Shown: positions 51,532 to 60,625, counted from the first letter of the stretch. The stretch is DNA of 64,000 nucleotides from Hyphomicrobiales bacterium (GCA_016710435.1 JADJVV010000001.1:1944501-2008500), one strand, 5' to 3'. A program made the numbers and translations. The notes: generated by a model not told the origin, from the sequence alone.

Positions 51532-52881
51532 ATGAGTCATCCGAAGTTCGAGGAATACATCACCAGCAACCGCATCAGCGAGGTGGAGTGCCTGGTGGCC
51601 GACATGTCCGGCACGGCGCGCGGCAAGATTTTGCCGCCCAAGAAATTCCTCAAGGGCCAGCGCAATCGCGGTCTCCGCATTCCCGAAGAAATCTTCACGC
51701 TCACCATCAACGGCCGCTACGTGCAGGAAACGCAAGCGGTGAGCGCCAGCGCCATCGACGTCTACATGGAGCCGGACGTGGATACCGTGCGTGTGGTGCC
51801 GTGGTACACTGAGCCCACCGCACAGGTGATCTGCGATGTCTTCCACCTCAACGATGAACCCGTCTCCATCGCGCCCCGCCATGTGCTGAAGCGCGTGCTG
51901 CAGCTCTACAAGGAAAAGGGCTGGCGGCCCGTGGTGGCGCCTGAACTGGAATTCTACCTGGTGAAGCGCAACCCCGACGCTGACTATCCGCTGGAGGCCG
52001 CCGTCGGGCGTTCGGGCCGCAAGGAGCCGGGTGGCCAGGCCTACGGCATCGACGCTGCCAACGATTTCGATCCGATCGTCGAGGACATTTACGACTACTG
52101 CGAGGCGCAGGAGCTGGACGTCGACACACTCTCGCACGAGAGCGGGCCGGCACAGCTGGAGATCAACTTCAACCACGGTGATCCGCTGGACCTCGCCGAC
52201 CAGGTGTTCCTCTTCAAGCGCACGGTGCGTCAGGCGGCCCTGAAGCACGACATGTATGCCACCTTCATGGCCAAGCCCCACGCCAACGAACCGGGCTCTT
52301 CCATGCACATCCACCAGTCGGTGCTGGACCTGCGCTCAGGCAAGAACATCTTCTCGGGCAAGGATGGCAAGCCTTCCAAGTTCTTCCTCAATCACATCGG
52401 CGGCCTGCAGCGCTATCTTGCGGCGGCACTGCCCATGTGTGCGCCAAACGTGAATTCCTACCGCCGCCTCGTGCCGGATTCCGATGCGCCCACCAACGTG
52501 CACTGGGGCTTCGACAACCGCACGGTGAGCTTGCGCGTGCCCTCGTCCGATCCCAGCAATCTCCGCTTGGAAAATCGCGTGTCGGGGGCGGATGCCAATC
52601 CTTACCTTGCTTTCGCCGCGTCGCTGGCCTGCGGCTATCTCGGCATGGTCGAACGCATCAAGCCCTCGGAACCGGTGGAAGGCTCGGCCTACCGCTACGC
52701 CCACACACTGCCCATCAACCTTGAGGAAGCGCTGGACAAGCTGAACTACACCAAGGCCCTGAAGCAGGTGCTGGGTGAAAAGTTCGTGGAGGCTTACCAG
52801 GACGTCAAGTTCGAGGAAATGCAACACTACCGCCGCGTCATCAGCTCGTGGGAACGGGAATATCTTCTCCTCAACGTCTGA
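51532..52881 (+). CDS. Glutamine synthetase family protein (gamma-glutamyl-amine synthetase, PuuA-like)
   Basis: This 449-residue GS-fold ligase has an N-terminal beta-grasp (about 15-105), then the ATP/metal domain: ELEFYLVK (Glu ligands), GPAQLEINFNHGDPL, the ammonia/glutamate loop FMAKPHANEPGSSMHIHQS and the RVPSSDPSNLRLENRVSGADANPYLAFAA-type ending (split here over 185 residues). The sequence lacks the adenylylation-site tyrosine region of GlnA. It fits PuuA, which joins glutamate to putrescine or another amine. It is divergent from the PuuB-like gene across 84 bases. Confidence 0.87.
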   Translation: MSHPKFEEYITSNRISEVECLVADMSGTARGKILPPKKFLKGQRNRGLRIPEEIFTLTINGRYVQETQAVSASAIDVYMEPDVDTVRVVPWYTEPTAQVICDVFHLNDEPVSIAPRHVLKRVLQLYKEKGWRPVVAPELEFYLVKRNPDADYPLEAAVGRSGRKEPGGQAYGIDAANDFDPIVEDIYDYCEAQELDVDTLSHESGPAQLEINFNHGDPLDLADQVFLFKRTVRQAALKHDMYATFMAKPHANEPGSSMHIHQSVLDLRSGKNIFSGKDGKPSKFFLNHIGGLQRYLAAALPMCAPNVNSYRRLVPDSDAPTNVHWGFDNRTVSLRVPSSDPSNLRLENRVSGADANPYLAFAASLACGYLGMVERIKPSEPVEGSAYRYAHTLPINLEEALDKLNYTKALKQVLGEKFVEAYQDVKFEEMQHYRRVISSWEREYLLLNV

Positions 52882-52929
52882 GTGTCATGCTATCACTTTG
52901 ATTCTGAACCCGGGGACAGGAGTTGCGGC

Positions 52930-54537
52930 ATGATGCTGAAGTGGTTGCAGCGAAGCATTCTGTTGGCAGGTCTGGTGCTGGCTGCACCCTTTGCGGCAGA
53001 AGCGGCAGCGCCCGCTTCCGCAGTGCAGTCCGCCGTGGGCGATACGCTCTCCGGCGGGGCCCGCATGCCGCTCCCCATCGAGCGGGTGCGAAGTGCCCTC
53101 AGTGCCTTCTATGTGAAAGGCAGGGCGGCGCCCTATTGGGTGGGCACGGGCCACATGCAGCAGTTCCTGCAGCGCTTGCAGAACGCCACGCTGGATGGCC
53201 TTGATCCCAATGCCTATCCCATCGATGCCTTGCGTGACCTCGCCTCTGCCGCGCAATCGGGCGGTGCCGCTGAAGGTGCCAAGGCCGAACTCTACTATTC
53301 CGCTTTCTTCATCGCCTACGCCGCCGACCTGAAGATCGGCCGCGTCGCGCCGCAGAAGGTCGATCCCAATCTCTTCCGCAACCGCAAGACCATCGATGCG
53401 CTGCGGGTGTTGACCGAGATGCAGAAGCAGCAGGACGCGGGCAAGGCACTCTCGCTGTTCGAGCCGCGCAACAATCACTACCAGACACTGAAGCGCATGC
53501 TGAAGGCCTACACACGCGTCATCAACGAAGGCTTCGAATGGCCCGTGATCGGCCAGGGCGACAGCCTGAAGCCGGGCGGCAGCGACGCGCGCGTGCCAAA
53601 GATCCGCGAACTCCTTTCTTTCACCGGCGACTACGAAGGGCCGGACTCGGCGTCAGCCAAGTATGACGCCACGCTCTTCGAAGCGGTGAAGAAGTTCCAG
53701 TTGCGCCACGGCCTTGAAGCCAAGGGCCTGCTCGGCAAGCAGACCGTGACGGCGATGAACGTCAAGCCGGCCGAACGGCAGCGCCAGATCATCCTCAACA
53801 TGGAGCGCTGGCGCTGGATGCCGGACCAGTTGGGCGACGAGCATTTCCTCGTCAACATCGCCGGCTTCGAACTGGAGTGGGTGCAGGGCAAGGTTGAACG
53901 GGAACGCATGGGCGTCGTCGTCGGTGCCGTCGCCACGCAGACCCCGGAGTTCTCACACCAACTGGAATATGTCGAACTCAATCCCACGTGGACGGTGCCC
54001 TACACCATCGCCACCAAGGAAATGCTGCCCAAGCTGAAGGCCAACCCCTACCAGTATGCCGAGGAATTCGAGCTGTTCGTGAACGGCAAGCTTGCGAACT
54101 GGGGCAGTGTCAATTGGGCGGCCTATGGTTCCGGCAATTTCCCCTTCACCTTCCGGCAGAAGCCCGGGCCCAAGAACGCGCTCGGCAAGGTGAAGTTCAT
54201 GCTGCCGAACCCGCACAACATCTATCTTCACGACACGCCCGCCAAGGACAAGTTCGCCAACTCCACGCGCGCCTTCAGCCACGGCTGTATCCGCCTCTCG
54301 CGGCCCGACGATCTGGCCTATGAGCTGCTTGGTGAAAAGCTTAACATGAGCAAGAGCCTGATCGACAGTATCTGGGCCACGCAGCAAACCAAGAAGGTGG
54401 TGCTGCCGCAGAAGATCCCGATCCACATCGTCTACGCCACGGCCTTTGCCACGGCGCGCGGCATCGAGTTCCGGCCGGATGTCTATGGCCGCGACCGCAA
54501 GCTGGAAGCGGCCCTGTTCGGGCGTCCGTCAAGCTGA
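52930..54537 (+). CDS. L,D-transpeptidase (YcbB/LdtD-like)
   Basis: This 535-residue protein has a signal peptide (about 1-28, ending AEA), a long helical scaffold, a peptidoglycan-binding domain (about 200-270; SASAKYDATLFEAVKKFQLRHGL) and a YkuD catalytic domain (about 300-500) with HDTPAKDKF and the nucleophile motif SHGCIRLSRPDDLA (Cys near 453). It forms 3-3 crosslinks in peptidoglycan or attaches proteins, in the periplasm. ATG 52930 has CAGGAG upstream and precedes the signal peptide; the upstream ATG 52882 does not. Its 3' end overlaps the convergent SRPBCC gene by 9 bases. Confidence 0.9.
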   Translation: MMLKWLQRSILLAGLVLAAPFAAEAAAPASAVQSAVGDTLSGGARMPLPIERVRSALSAFYVKGRAAPYWVGTGHMQQFLQRLQNATLDGLDPNAYPIDALRDLASAAQSGGAAEGAKAELYYSAFFIAYAADLKIGRVAPQKVDPNLFRNRKTIDALRVLTEMQKQQDAGKALSLFEPRNNHYQTLKRMLKAYTRVINEGFEWPVIGQGDSLKPGGSDARVPKIRELLSFTGDYEGPDSASAKYDATLFEAVKKFQLRHGLEAKGLLGKQTVTAMNVKPAERQRQIILNMERWRWMPDQLGDEHFLVNIAGFELEWVQGKVERERMGVVVGAVATQTPEFSHQLEYVELNPTWTVPYTIATKEMLPKLKANPYQYAEEFELFVNGKLANWGSVNWAAYGSGNFPFTFRQKPGPKNALGKVKFMLPNPHNIYLHDTPAKDKFANSTRAFSHGCIRLSRPDDLAYELLGEKLNMSKSLIDSIWATQQTKKVVLPQKIPIHIVYATAFATARGIEFRPDVYGRDRKLEAALFGRPSS

Positions 54538-55464
54538 CCGTTTCGGCTTGCCGAAGAAGTTCTTCTCCAGTTCGGCAAAACCGCGCTGATAAACGTTCTG
54601 CTCGGTGCGCGGAATGAGCACGAGGTCGTCCTGCGGCGACGCCTGCCAGTCACCCGTCCAGACACCGAAGGTGGTGTCATCAATTGTCACGGGCCACAGG
54701 CGCGGGCCTGAAACGTAGTTGATCCACGGAATCTCGCACTTGGTGATGCGGTAGCTGAAGCTGCGCGTCAGGTCGCAGAGGTGGAGCAGCTCCTCGTTCA
54801 GGTGACCATCACCGAAGTAGAAATCGCGCACGCCGGAGACCTTGTCGGAGCGTACTTTCTTCAGCATGTGCATCCTCGTGATGTCGCCATGCCAGCCGCC
54901 CATGCCGGCGAAATCGCGCATGATGGCCCACACCTTGTCCACCGGTGCCTTGATGGCGCGCGAGGTCCACACCTTGTTGGGCTGTCCCGCCTTCCAGCGC
55001 ACGGCACCCTCAGGCGCCTGCGGCTTGTCGCGCCTGATGATGGCGGACAGGTTCTTGAGGTTTGTGGTGAACACCTCTTTCGAGATCAGCCTTTCGAACT
55101 TGCCTTCATCGCCCGGCCCTTCATCGAACGTCGCCTCCCACTCCGCGAAGGTCTGGTTCGTTTGCGTAACCGGATGAAGCCGTAGTGTCGCGATGTAATT
55201 CCGCACGGGAAAGGCAGGCTTCTCGAAATTGTAGGTGAAGCAATAGCGGGCATCATCGAGCATCAACAGGCGTTCGCGGATGTGGCTTCCGTCGTGGGTG
55301 TAAAACGAACGCACGCAGCCCACCACGTCGGAGGCAAGGCCACCTTCGATCTTGGAGCGCGCGATGGCGGGTGCCCATTTGGGCAGCGCGTTGAAGTCGC
55401 GCACCAGCGGCCACACCGCTTCCACGGGCGCATTGAGTATGATGCTGGCATAGGCTCGGGCCAT
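54529..55464 (-). CDS. Tandem SRPBCC (START-like) ligand-binding protein
   Basis: This 311-residue protein has two SRPBCC domains in tandem. The first begins ASIILNAPVEAVWPLVRDF (about 6-150); the second begins SRAIKAPVDKVWAIMRDF (about 167-305), so they look like an internal duplication. Each has the deep-pocket fold of polyketide cyclases and plant PYR receptors. No signal peptide is seen. It is the last gene of the four-gene Tm-1 operon, 9 bases after the TIM-barrel gene. It probably binds or converts the small molecule the operon handles; which one is unknown. Confidence 0.85.
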   Translation of the reverse strand: MARAYASIILNAPVEAVWPLVRDFNALPKWAPAIARSKIEGGLASDVVGCVRSFYTHDGSHIRERLLMLDDARYCFTYNFEKPAFPVRNYIATLRLHPVTQTNQTFAEWEATFDEGPGDEGKFERLISKEVFTTNLKNLSAIIRRDKPQAPEGAVRWKAGQPNKVWTSRAIKAPVDKVWAIMRDFAGMGGWHGDITRMHMLKKVRSDKVSGVRDFYFGDGHLNEELLHLCDLTRSFSYRITKCEIPWINYVSGPRLWPVTIDDTTFGVWTGDWQASPQDDLVLIPRTEQNVYQRGFAELEKNFFGKPKRSA

Positions 55465-55473
55465 GACTGTTCC

Positions 55474-56304
55474 TCAGAAACGAATGGACTTGAAATCGCG
55501 GGTCTGTTGCGTGAGCGCCCGTTCCGTGGGCAGGCGTTCCATGGAACTCGCTCCATAGAATCCGTGGATGCCCTGGGTGTTGCGCAGGATGAAGGCGGCA
55601 TCTTCAGGCGACGAGATGGGACCGCCGTGGCAGAGGACAATCACGTCCTTGCGCACCTTGCGCGCCGCCTCCGCCATCTCCGATATGGAGCCGGGGCAGT
55701 CGGCAAGTTTGAGTGCCGTCTCGGCGCCGATGTTGCCGCCGGTGGTCAGGCCCATGTGCACCACCACGATGTCGGCACCGGCCTTGGTCATGGCGGTCGC
55801 TTCATCGGACGAGAAGACATAGGGGGTGGTGAGCATGTCTTTCGCATGCGCCGCCGCCACGAGGTCCACCTCCAGGCCGTAGCCCATGCCCGTTTCCTCG
55901 AGATTCTTGCGGAACGTCCCGTCGAAGAGGCCCACGGTCGGGAAATTCTGGATGCCGGCGAAGCCCATGGCCTTCAGTTCATCCAGGAAATGCTCGCGCA
56001 GCATGAACGGGTCCGTGCCGTTGACGCCGGCGAGCACCGGCGTGTGCTTGACCACCGGCAGCACCTCGCGGCCCATCTCTTTCACGATCTCGTTGGCGTT
56101 GCCATAGGCCAGCAAACCTGCCAGCGAGCCGCGGCCCGCCATCCGGTAGCGTCCGGAATTGTAGATGACGATGAGGTCGATGCCACCCGCCTCTTCGCAG
56201 CGCGCCGAGAGTCCGGTGCCGGCGCCCCCGCCGATGATCGGCGTCTTCTGCTCGATCATGCTGTGGAATTTCGCAAGCAGATCCTTGCGCGAATGACGTG
56301 TCAT
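55474..56304 (-). CDS. TIM-barrel 'phosphoenolpyruvate hydrolase-like' protein (Tm-1 C-domain homologue)
   Basis: This 276-residue protein matches the PEP-hydrolase-like TIM-barrel family (also igr-type): PIIGGGAGTGLSARCEEAGGID, IVIYNSGRYRMAGRGSLAGLL, NFPTVGLFDGTFR and VLCHGGPISSPEDA. In plants and fungi this domain is fused behind the Tm-1 N-domain; here it is a separate gene whose ATG overlaps the upstream Tm-1 stop by ATGA. Enzymatic activity has not been settled for the family. Residues such as the Arg and Glu at strand ends are retained, so an active lyase or aldolase-like role is possible. Confidence 0.87.
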   Translation of the reverse strand: MTRHSRKDLLAKFHSMIEQKTPIIGGGAGTGLSARCEEAGGIDLIVIYNSGRYRMAGRGSLAGLLAYGNANEIVKEMGREVLPVVKHTPVLAGVNGTDPFMLREHFLDELKAMGFAGIQNFPTVGLFDGTFRKNLEETGMGYGLEVDLVAAAHAKDMLTTPYVFSSDEATAMTKAGADIVVVHMGLTTGGNIGAETALKLADCPGSISEMAEAARKVRKDVIVLCHGGPISSPEDAAFILRNTQGIHGFYGASSMERLPTERALTQQTRDFKSIRF

Positions 56305-57509
56305 GCTGTCTCCTGGATGTCCCGGAAGGCCGCGACGCCAGCAGCGGCAAAGGCGGGATCGTTTATGTGGGCGTCAAGCCGGATGAGCTTGCGGATCGGT
56401 GAAGGTACGAAGGTGCTTTCGATTGCCTGGAAGAGTGCGGCATCGGCCGCGACGTCATGGAAGGGCTTGCCATCCGCATCGATGGCGGAGATGCCCCTGA
56501 GCGGCAGCAGGAACCGCACCGGGCCTTCCATGCGGTTGAGCCGCGCCGCAATCCAGTGACCGATGGCGGCGTTTTCAGCAGGTGTCGTGCGCATCAGCGT
56601 GACGAAGGGATTGTGGATATAGAACTGCCGCCCCTCGAACTTGGCCGGCACCGTCTCGCGTGCGCCGAAATTCACCATGTCGCAGGCCCCGACTGACCCC
56701 ACATAGGGAATGCGGCGGCGGATAATCGCGCCAAAACGGTCCTCCGTACACGGAAGAACGCCGCCCACGAGGAAGTCCGCCACCTCCGTCGTGGTGATGT
56801 CCAGTGCTCCCGTCAGGAGGCCGGAATCAATGAGTTTCTCGAAGCACTGGCCGCCCGTGCCCGTGGCGTGAAACACGAAGCAGTCGTGCGTCTGTTCCAG
56901 TTCGGCCCTGATTTGCGTGATGGCCGCCGTGGTGACGCCGAACATGGTGAGCCCCACTGCGGGCCTGGCGCTGTCGGTGAGGGGAATATCGTTCAGCACC
57001 ATGCCCGCAGCGGCATGGGCCGCATTGCCGATCACCATGCGGGTGACGCTGTTCAGCCCGGCCACATCGGCCACCGCATGCATCATCATGATGTCGCTGG
57101 CGCCGACGAAGGGCGCGACATTTCCGGAGGCAAGCGTCGATACCATGATCTTCGGAATGCCGACGGGCAGGGCGCGCATCGCCGTGGTCACAATCGCCGT
57201 ATTGCCCGATCCACCCAGCCCCAGCACCGCGCCCACGTCCCGTTGCGCCAGCAGGAAATGCGTCAACGCCTCGGCCATGGCGGTGACGGCGGCGCCACGG
57301 TCGGTGAGGCCCAGCACCGCACGTTCCCCGCCCGGATGATGGGCGGCGACGGCAGCAGCGCTGACGTCGGCATTACCGTCATGGGCCGTGGTGGAGACAT
57401 CGACCAGCCGCGCCCGTGCGCCCGCGCTGTGCACCAGCCGCGCCGCATAGTGCAACTCCTCGCCCTTGGTATCGAGCGTGCCGATGACGTAGACGGTTCC
57501 GGAAGCCAT
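56301..57509 (-). CDS. Tm-1-like ATP-binding domain protein (UPF0261)
   Basis: This 402-residue protein starts with VYVIGTLDTKGEELHYAARLV, the UPF0261 signature. Further blocks are LGLGGSGNTAIVTTAMRALPVGIPKIMVSTLASGN (split motif), FVGASDIMMMHAVADVAGLN and FHATGTGGQCFEKL. The two-Rossmann-like structure binds ATP in the tomato Tm-1 homologue. ATG 57509 is chosen because the upstream frame is non-conserved and the epimerase stop lies 2 bases before. It is translationally coupled to the TIM-barrel gene. The physiological role in bacteria is unknown. Confidence 0.88.
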   Translation of the reverse strand: MASGTVYVIGTLDTKGEELHYAARLVHSAGARARLVDVSTTAHDGNADVSAAAVAAHHPGGERAVLGLTDRGAAVTAMAEALTHFLLAQRDVGAVLGLGGSGNTAIVTTAMRALPVGIPKIMVSTLASGNVAPFVGASDIMMMHAVADVAGLNSVTRMVIGNAAHAAAGMVLNDIPLTDSARPAVGLTMFGVTTAAITQIRAELEQTHDCFVFHATGTGGQCFEKLIDSGLLTGALDITTTEVADFLVGGVLPCTEDRFGAIIRRRIPYVGSVGACDMVNFGARETVPAKFEGRQFYIHNPFVTLMRTTPAENAAIGHWIAARLNRMEGPVRFLLPLRGISAIDADGKPFHDVAADAALFQAIESTFVPSPIRKLIRLDAHINDPAFAAAGVAAFRDIQETA

Positions 57510-57511
57510 GG

Positions 57512-58360
57512 TCAGCGCGCCCGGGCCATGCCCTGCTTCATGGTCTTCAGGCCCACCTTGTAAACCTCCTCCTTGTTGGGGAAGAAATCGCGCCATACGC
57601 GCGTGGCTGCAGCAAGTGCCGGAATGGCACGGCCAAAGGCCTCGATCGTCATCCAGCCATCATACTTGGCCGCCTTGATCGCCTTGAAGGTCTCGGCCCA
57701 GGGCACATGGCCCTTGCCCGGCGTGCCCCGGTCGTTTTCCGAGACGTGCACATGGATCATGTGCTTCTTGATCGCTTTGACCGCAGCCACCGGGTCCTTT
57801 TCCTCGATGTTGCTGTGGAAGGTGTCGTACATCGCCTTCACATGCGGATGGTCCACGGCATCGAGATGCTCGCAAAGCTGTTCCATGGTGTTGAGGAAAT
57901 AGCATTCGAAGCGGTTCAGTGCCTCCACGGCAAAGCGCACGTTTTTCTTGGCCGCGTGATCACCCGCCCGGCGGTGGAAGGAAACACCGCGCTGATGCTC
58001 CTGCTTGGTGGCGGGCCCGCCAGAGAAGTAGCCGAGTTCGGAGTGCATGGGACCGGCCAGAATTGTCCCGCCCAGTGCTGCCGTGCAATCCACCGCCCAC
58101 TTCGCCCGTTCCAGGGCCGCCTGTTGCTGCGCCTTGTCTGGCGACAAGGGGTTGTGGCCCGAACCGAGCACACTCACGGTGGACCGTTCCAACCCCAGCT
58201 TGTCCAGGTGTTCGCCAAGCCGCGCGTAGTGATCGGGCGTACCGTCAAACAGCGGAAACTCGACGCCGTCATAGCCCGCCTTCTTGAGCGCCTTGAAGAT
58301 CGGCAGATGCTCTTCCGTCACATGGCCTGTCCACAGGAGCAGGTTAAATCCGTACTTCAT
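57512..58360 (-). CDS. Sugar-phosphate isomerase/epimerase (AP-endonuclease-2 TIM barrel)
   Basis: This 282-residue protein begins MKYGFNLLLWTGHVTEEHL and has the metal-binding residues of the D-tagatose/psicose 3-epimerase class: E in FAVEALNRFECY (about 150), D/H in MYDTFHSNIEE, HVHVSENDRGTPGKGHV and a final Glu in MTIEAFG. It should isomerise a keto sugar or sugar acid with a divalent metal. The ATG at 58360 is first in the Tm-1 operon, and a palindromic operator is 12 bases upstream. It may supply or remove the carbohydrate that the downstream proteins process. Confidence 0.88.
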   Translation of the reverse strand: MKYGFNLLLWTGHVTEEHLPIFKALKKAGYDGVEFPLFDGTPDHYARLGEHLDKLGLERSTVSVLGSGHNPLSPDKAQQQAALERAKWAVDCTAALGGTILAGPMHSELGYFSGGPATKQEHQRGVSFHRRAGDHAAKKNVRFAVEALNRFECYFLNTMEQLCEHLDAVDHPHVKAMYDTFHSNIEEKDPVAAVKAIKKHMIHVHVSENDRGTPGKGHVPWAETFKAIKAAKYDGWMTIEAFGRAIPALAAATRVWRDFFPNKEEVYKVGLKTMKQGMARAR

Positions 58361-58371
58361 TCGGCTCTCCC

Positions 58372-58389
58372 AAACTGATATAACAGTTT
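58372..58389. promoter_or_regulatory. Palindromic operator of the Tm-1 operon
   Basis: AAACTG and CAGTTT flank ATATAA: a perfect 6+6 inverted repeat. CTGATATAACAG resembles GntR/FCD-type operators. It lies 12 bases before the epimerase ATG and 77 bases before the divergent PfpI gene. No regulator gene is adjacent. Confidence 0.6.
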
Positions 58390-58465
58390 TGCACAAACAC
58401 AAGCGGTGTCAATTGCGCTCATGCAATGAAAGCGCGCGGTCACCAGATTTTTGGGAGTAACGAGC

Positions 58466-59221
58466 ATGAACAAGCCTCTGTCCGCAACGCCTTTGCAGGC
58501 CGCCGCCTTCCAGCGCATGCAGCAACTGATGACGCAGTCGCCGGTGCCGTCGATCTCGACCGAATTGCTGTCCACCGCCGACGGCGAGCTGAACCGCGAA
58601 CTGAATGCTTTCCTCTTCAATCCGCCGGGAGATACGAACCTCCTGAAGGGCAAGCGCGTCGCCATCTGTTGCACCAACGGGGTGGAAGAGGTGGAAATCA
58701 TGGGTGCGATGAAGTGGCTGACCGAGCATGGCGCAACGGTCCATGTGGTGTCGCCGCGCATCGGCGAGTTCGACCCCACTCTTGGCCTCCGCTTTCCGCC
58801 CGTGTGCGGCACCCATGTCCTGGCCATCCGCCTGATGGAGAATGCCGGCTGGATCAAGATCGACCGCTACACCGACGAGGCCAGGGCCGCCGACTATGAC
58901 GCCGTCATCCTCCCCGGCGGCTGCTGGAATCCCGATGCGCTCCGCATGGACGAGAACGCCCGGACCTTCGTGCGCGACATGCACGCATCGGGCAAGCCCA
59001 CCTGCGCCATCTGCCACGGCCAGTGGGTCATGGTCAGCGCCAGGATCCTGAAAGGCAAGCGCGCCACGGCGGTGTGGAATATCCAGATCGACCTGGAGAA
59101 CGCCGGTGCCACGGTGCTGGACGAACCCTGCGTGGTCGATGGCAACCTCATCACGGCGCGCTTCCCCTACGACCTTCCGCGCATGGTGGATGCCCTCGTC
59201 AAGCAGTTGGTGAAGGTGTAA
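58466..59221 (+). CDS. DJ-1/PfpI-family protein
   Basis: This 251-residue protein contains a class I glutamine amidotransferase-like fold with the nucleophile elbow AICHGQW (Cys near 183), VAICCTNGVEEVEIMGAMKWL at strand 1 and VILPGGCWNPDALRMDENAR. This is typical of DJ-1/PfpI proteins such as glyoxalase III, chaperones or stress proteins. The N-terminus carries about 45 extra residues before the fold. ATG 58466 has GGGAG upstream. It lies 11 bases before regB, so it is probably co-transcribed with the redox kinase; a role in redox or carbonyl stress is inference. Confidence 0.87.
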   Translation: MNKPLSATPLQAAAFQRMQQLMTQSPVPSISTELLSTADGELNRELNAFLFNPPGDTNLLKGKRVAICCTNGVEEVEIMGAMKWLTEHGATVHVVSPRIGEFDPTLGLRFPPVCGTHVLAIRLMENAGWIKIDRYTDEARAADYDAVILPGGCWNPDALRMDENARTFVRDMHASGKPTCAICHGQWVMVSARILKGKRATAVWNIQIDLENAGATVLDEPCVVDGNLITARFPYDLPRMVDALVKQLVKV

Positions 59222-59232
59222 CACAAGGCATC

Positions 59233-60588
59233 TTGAGACCTCTGAACGACACCATCGACGAGCCCCGGAGTTCCGGGGCCAATCTCCTGCGCCTGCGCAC
59301 CTTGGTGCGGCTGCGCTGGCTGGCGGTGATCGGGCAGTCCGCCGCGGTGCTGATCGTGGCGCTCTATCTGGGCTATCCCATGCCGCTGGGGCCGTGCTTT
59401 GCCCTCATCGCACTCTCGGCATGGCTCAATATCTTCCTCAGCATCCGCTGGCACGGCAGCCTTCGCCTGTCATCGCGCATGGCCGGGCTGCTGCTCGCCT
59501 ATGATACCGTGCAGCTTGCCGGACTTCTTTATCTCACGGGAGGTCTGCAGAATCCCTTTGCCTTCCTTTTCCTCGTGCCCGTCACAGTATCAGCCACGTC
59601 CCTGCCGCTCCGGTCCACACTGGCGCTGGGCACGCTGAGCTTCGGCTGCGCCACGGCCTTGGCCTTCTATCATTTGCCGCTGCCCTGGCCGCCGGGGGTT
59701 CCACTCGACATTCATCCCAATTATCTCGCAGGCCTGTGGGTGGCCATTGTCTGCGGCACGGTCTTTTCCGCAATCTACGCCCGCCGCATCGCCGAGGAAG
59801 CGCGCCAGATGTCCGCCGCCCTGGGCGCGACCGAACTGGTGCTGGCCCGCGAACAGCGCCTCTCCGCCCTGGATGGCCTCGCCGCCGCGGCGGCCCATGA
59901 ACTTGGCACACCGCTGGCAACCATTGCGCTCGTTGCCAAGGAATTGAAGCGCGAAATGCCGCCGGTCTCCCCGCACAGCGAAGACATTGATCTGCTGATC
60001 AGCCAGACAGCCCGTTGCCGCGAAATCCTGGCGCGCCTCTCCAACCGCGACCAGGCAGCCGACGAGATGTTCGGCCAGGTGAAACTCTCCTCCATGATCG
60101 AGGACCTCGTCGCGCCCTTGCGCGGCTCTGACGTTGAAATCCGCATTCACTGCAAGGCCGAGGCGCGCGTGGCCGTGTCGCCTGAACCTGTGTTCCAGCG
60201 CAATCCCGCCATTGCCTATGGGTTGGGCAATATCCTCGAGAACGCCATCGATTTCGCCAAGTCGCAGGTGACGGTCGATGCCTCATGGAACAAGTCGCAT
60301 GTCCATCTCGTGGTGAGCGACGATGGACCCGGCTTCGACCAGCAGATCTTCGACCGGCTGGGCGATCCCTATGTCACCACACGCCCCGGCTATACGGAAT
60401 CCCGCGAGGCCGACGGCACCCACGAGGGCATGGGGCTTGGCCTTTTCATCGCCAAGACGCTGCTCGAACGGTCCGGTGCAACGGTGACGCTGGCCAACCA
60501 GCGGCCACCGGCGGAGGGCGCCCGGATTACCCTGAACTGGCCGCGCACCGTCGTCGACATTGGTCCAACGCCGTTGCATGGCCCTTGA
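59233..60588 (+). CDS. regB: Redox-sensing histidine kinase RegB/ActS
   Basis: This 451-residue kinase has six N-terminal membrane helices (about 25-185), including GGLQNPFAFLFLVPV, the quinone-sensing segment. The phosphorylated His222 is in AAHELGTPL; the redox cysteine C262 in TARCREIL is 40 residues on, the same spacing as H225 and C265 of Rhodobacter RegB. The ATPase domain has NILENAIDFA, DDGPGF and GMGLGLFIAK. The only sensible start is TTG 59233 with AAGG before it. It controls genes for respiration, carbon fixation and nitrogen metabolism through RegA. Confidence 0.93.
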   Translation: MRPLNDTIDEPRSSGANLLRLRTLVRLRWLAVIGQSAAVLIVALYLGYPMPLGPCFALIALSAWLNIFLSIRWHGSLRLSSRMAGLLLAYDTVQLAGLLYLTGGLQNPFAFLFLVPVTVSATSLPLRSTLALGTLSFGCATALAFYHLPLPWPPGVPLDIHPNYLAGLWVAIVCGTVFSAIYARRIAEEARQMSAALGATELVLAREQRLSALDGLAAAAAHELGTPLATIALVAKELKREMPPVSPHSEDIDLLISQTARCREILARLSNRDQAADEMFGQVKLSSMIEDLVAPLRGSDVEIRIHCKAEARVAVSPEPVFQRNPAIAYGLGNILENAIDFAKSQVTVDASWNKSHVHLVVSDDGPGFDQQIFDRLGDPYVTTRPGYTESREADGTHEGMGLGLFIAKTLLERSGATVTLANQRPPAEGARITLNWPRTVVDIGPTPLHGP

Positions 60589-60625
60589 CCCAATCCGCCG
60601 TACGGGCCATTGACGTATCCCGAAC

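Noticed and set aside
57512..58360. Possible frameshift within the epimerase near KQEHQRGVSFHRRAGDHAAKK
   Set aside because: The segment is odd but stays in frame and metal-binding residues on both sides align with the family.
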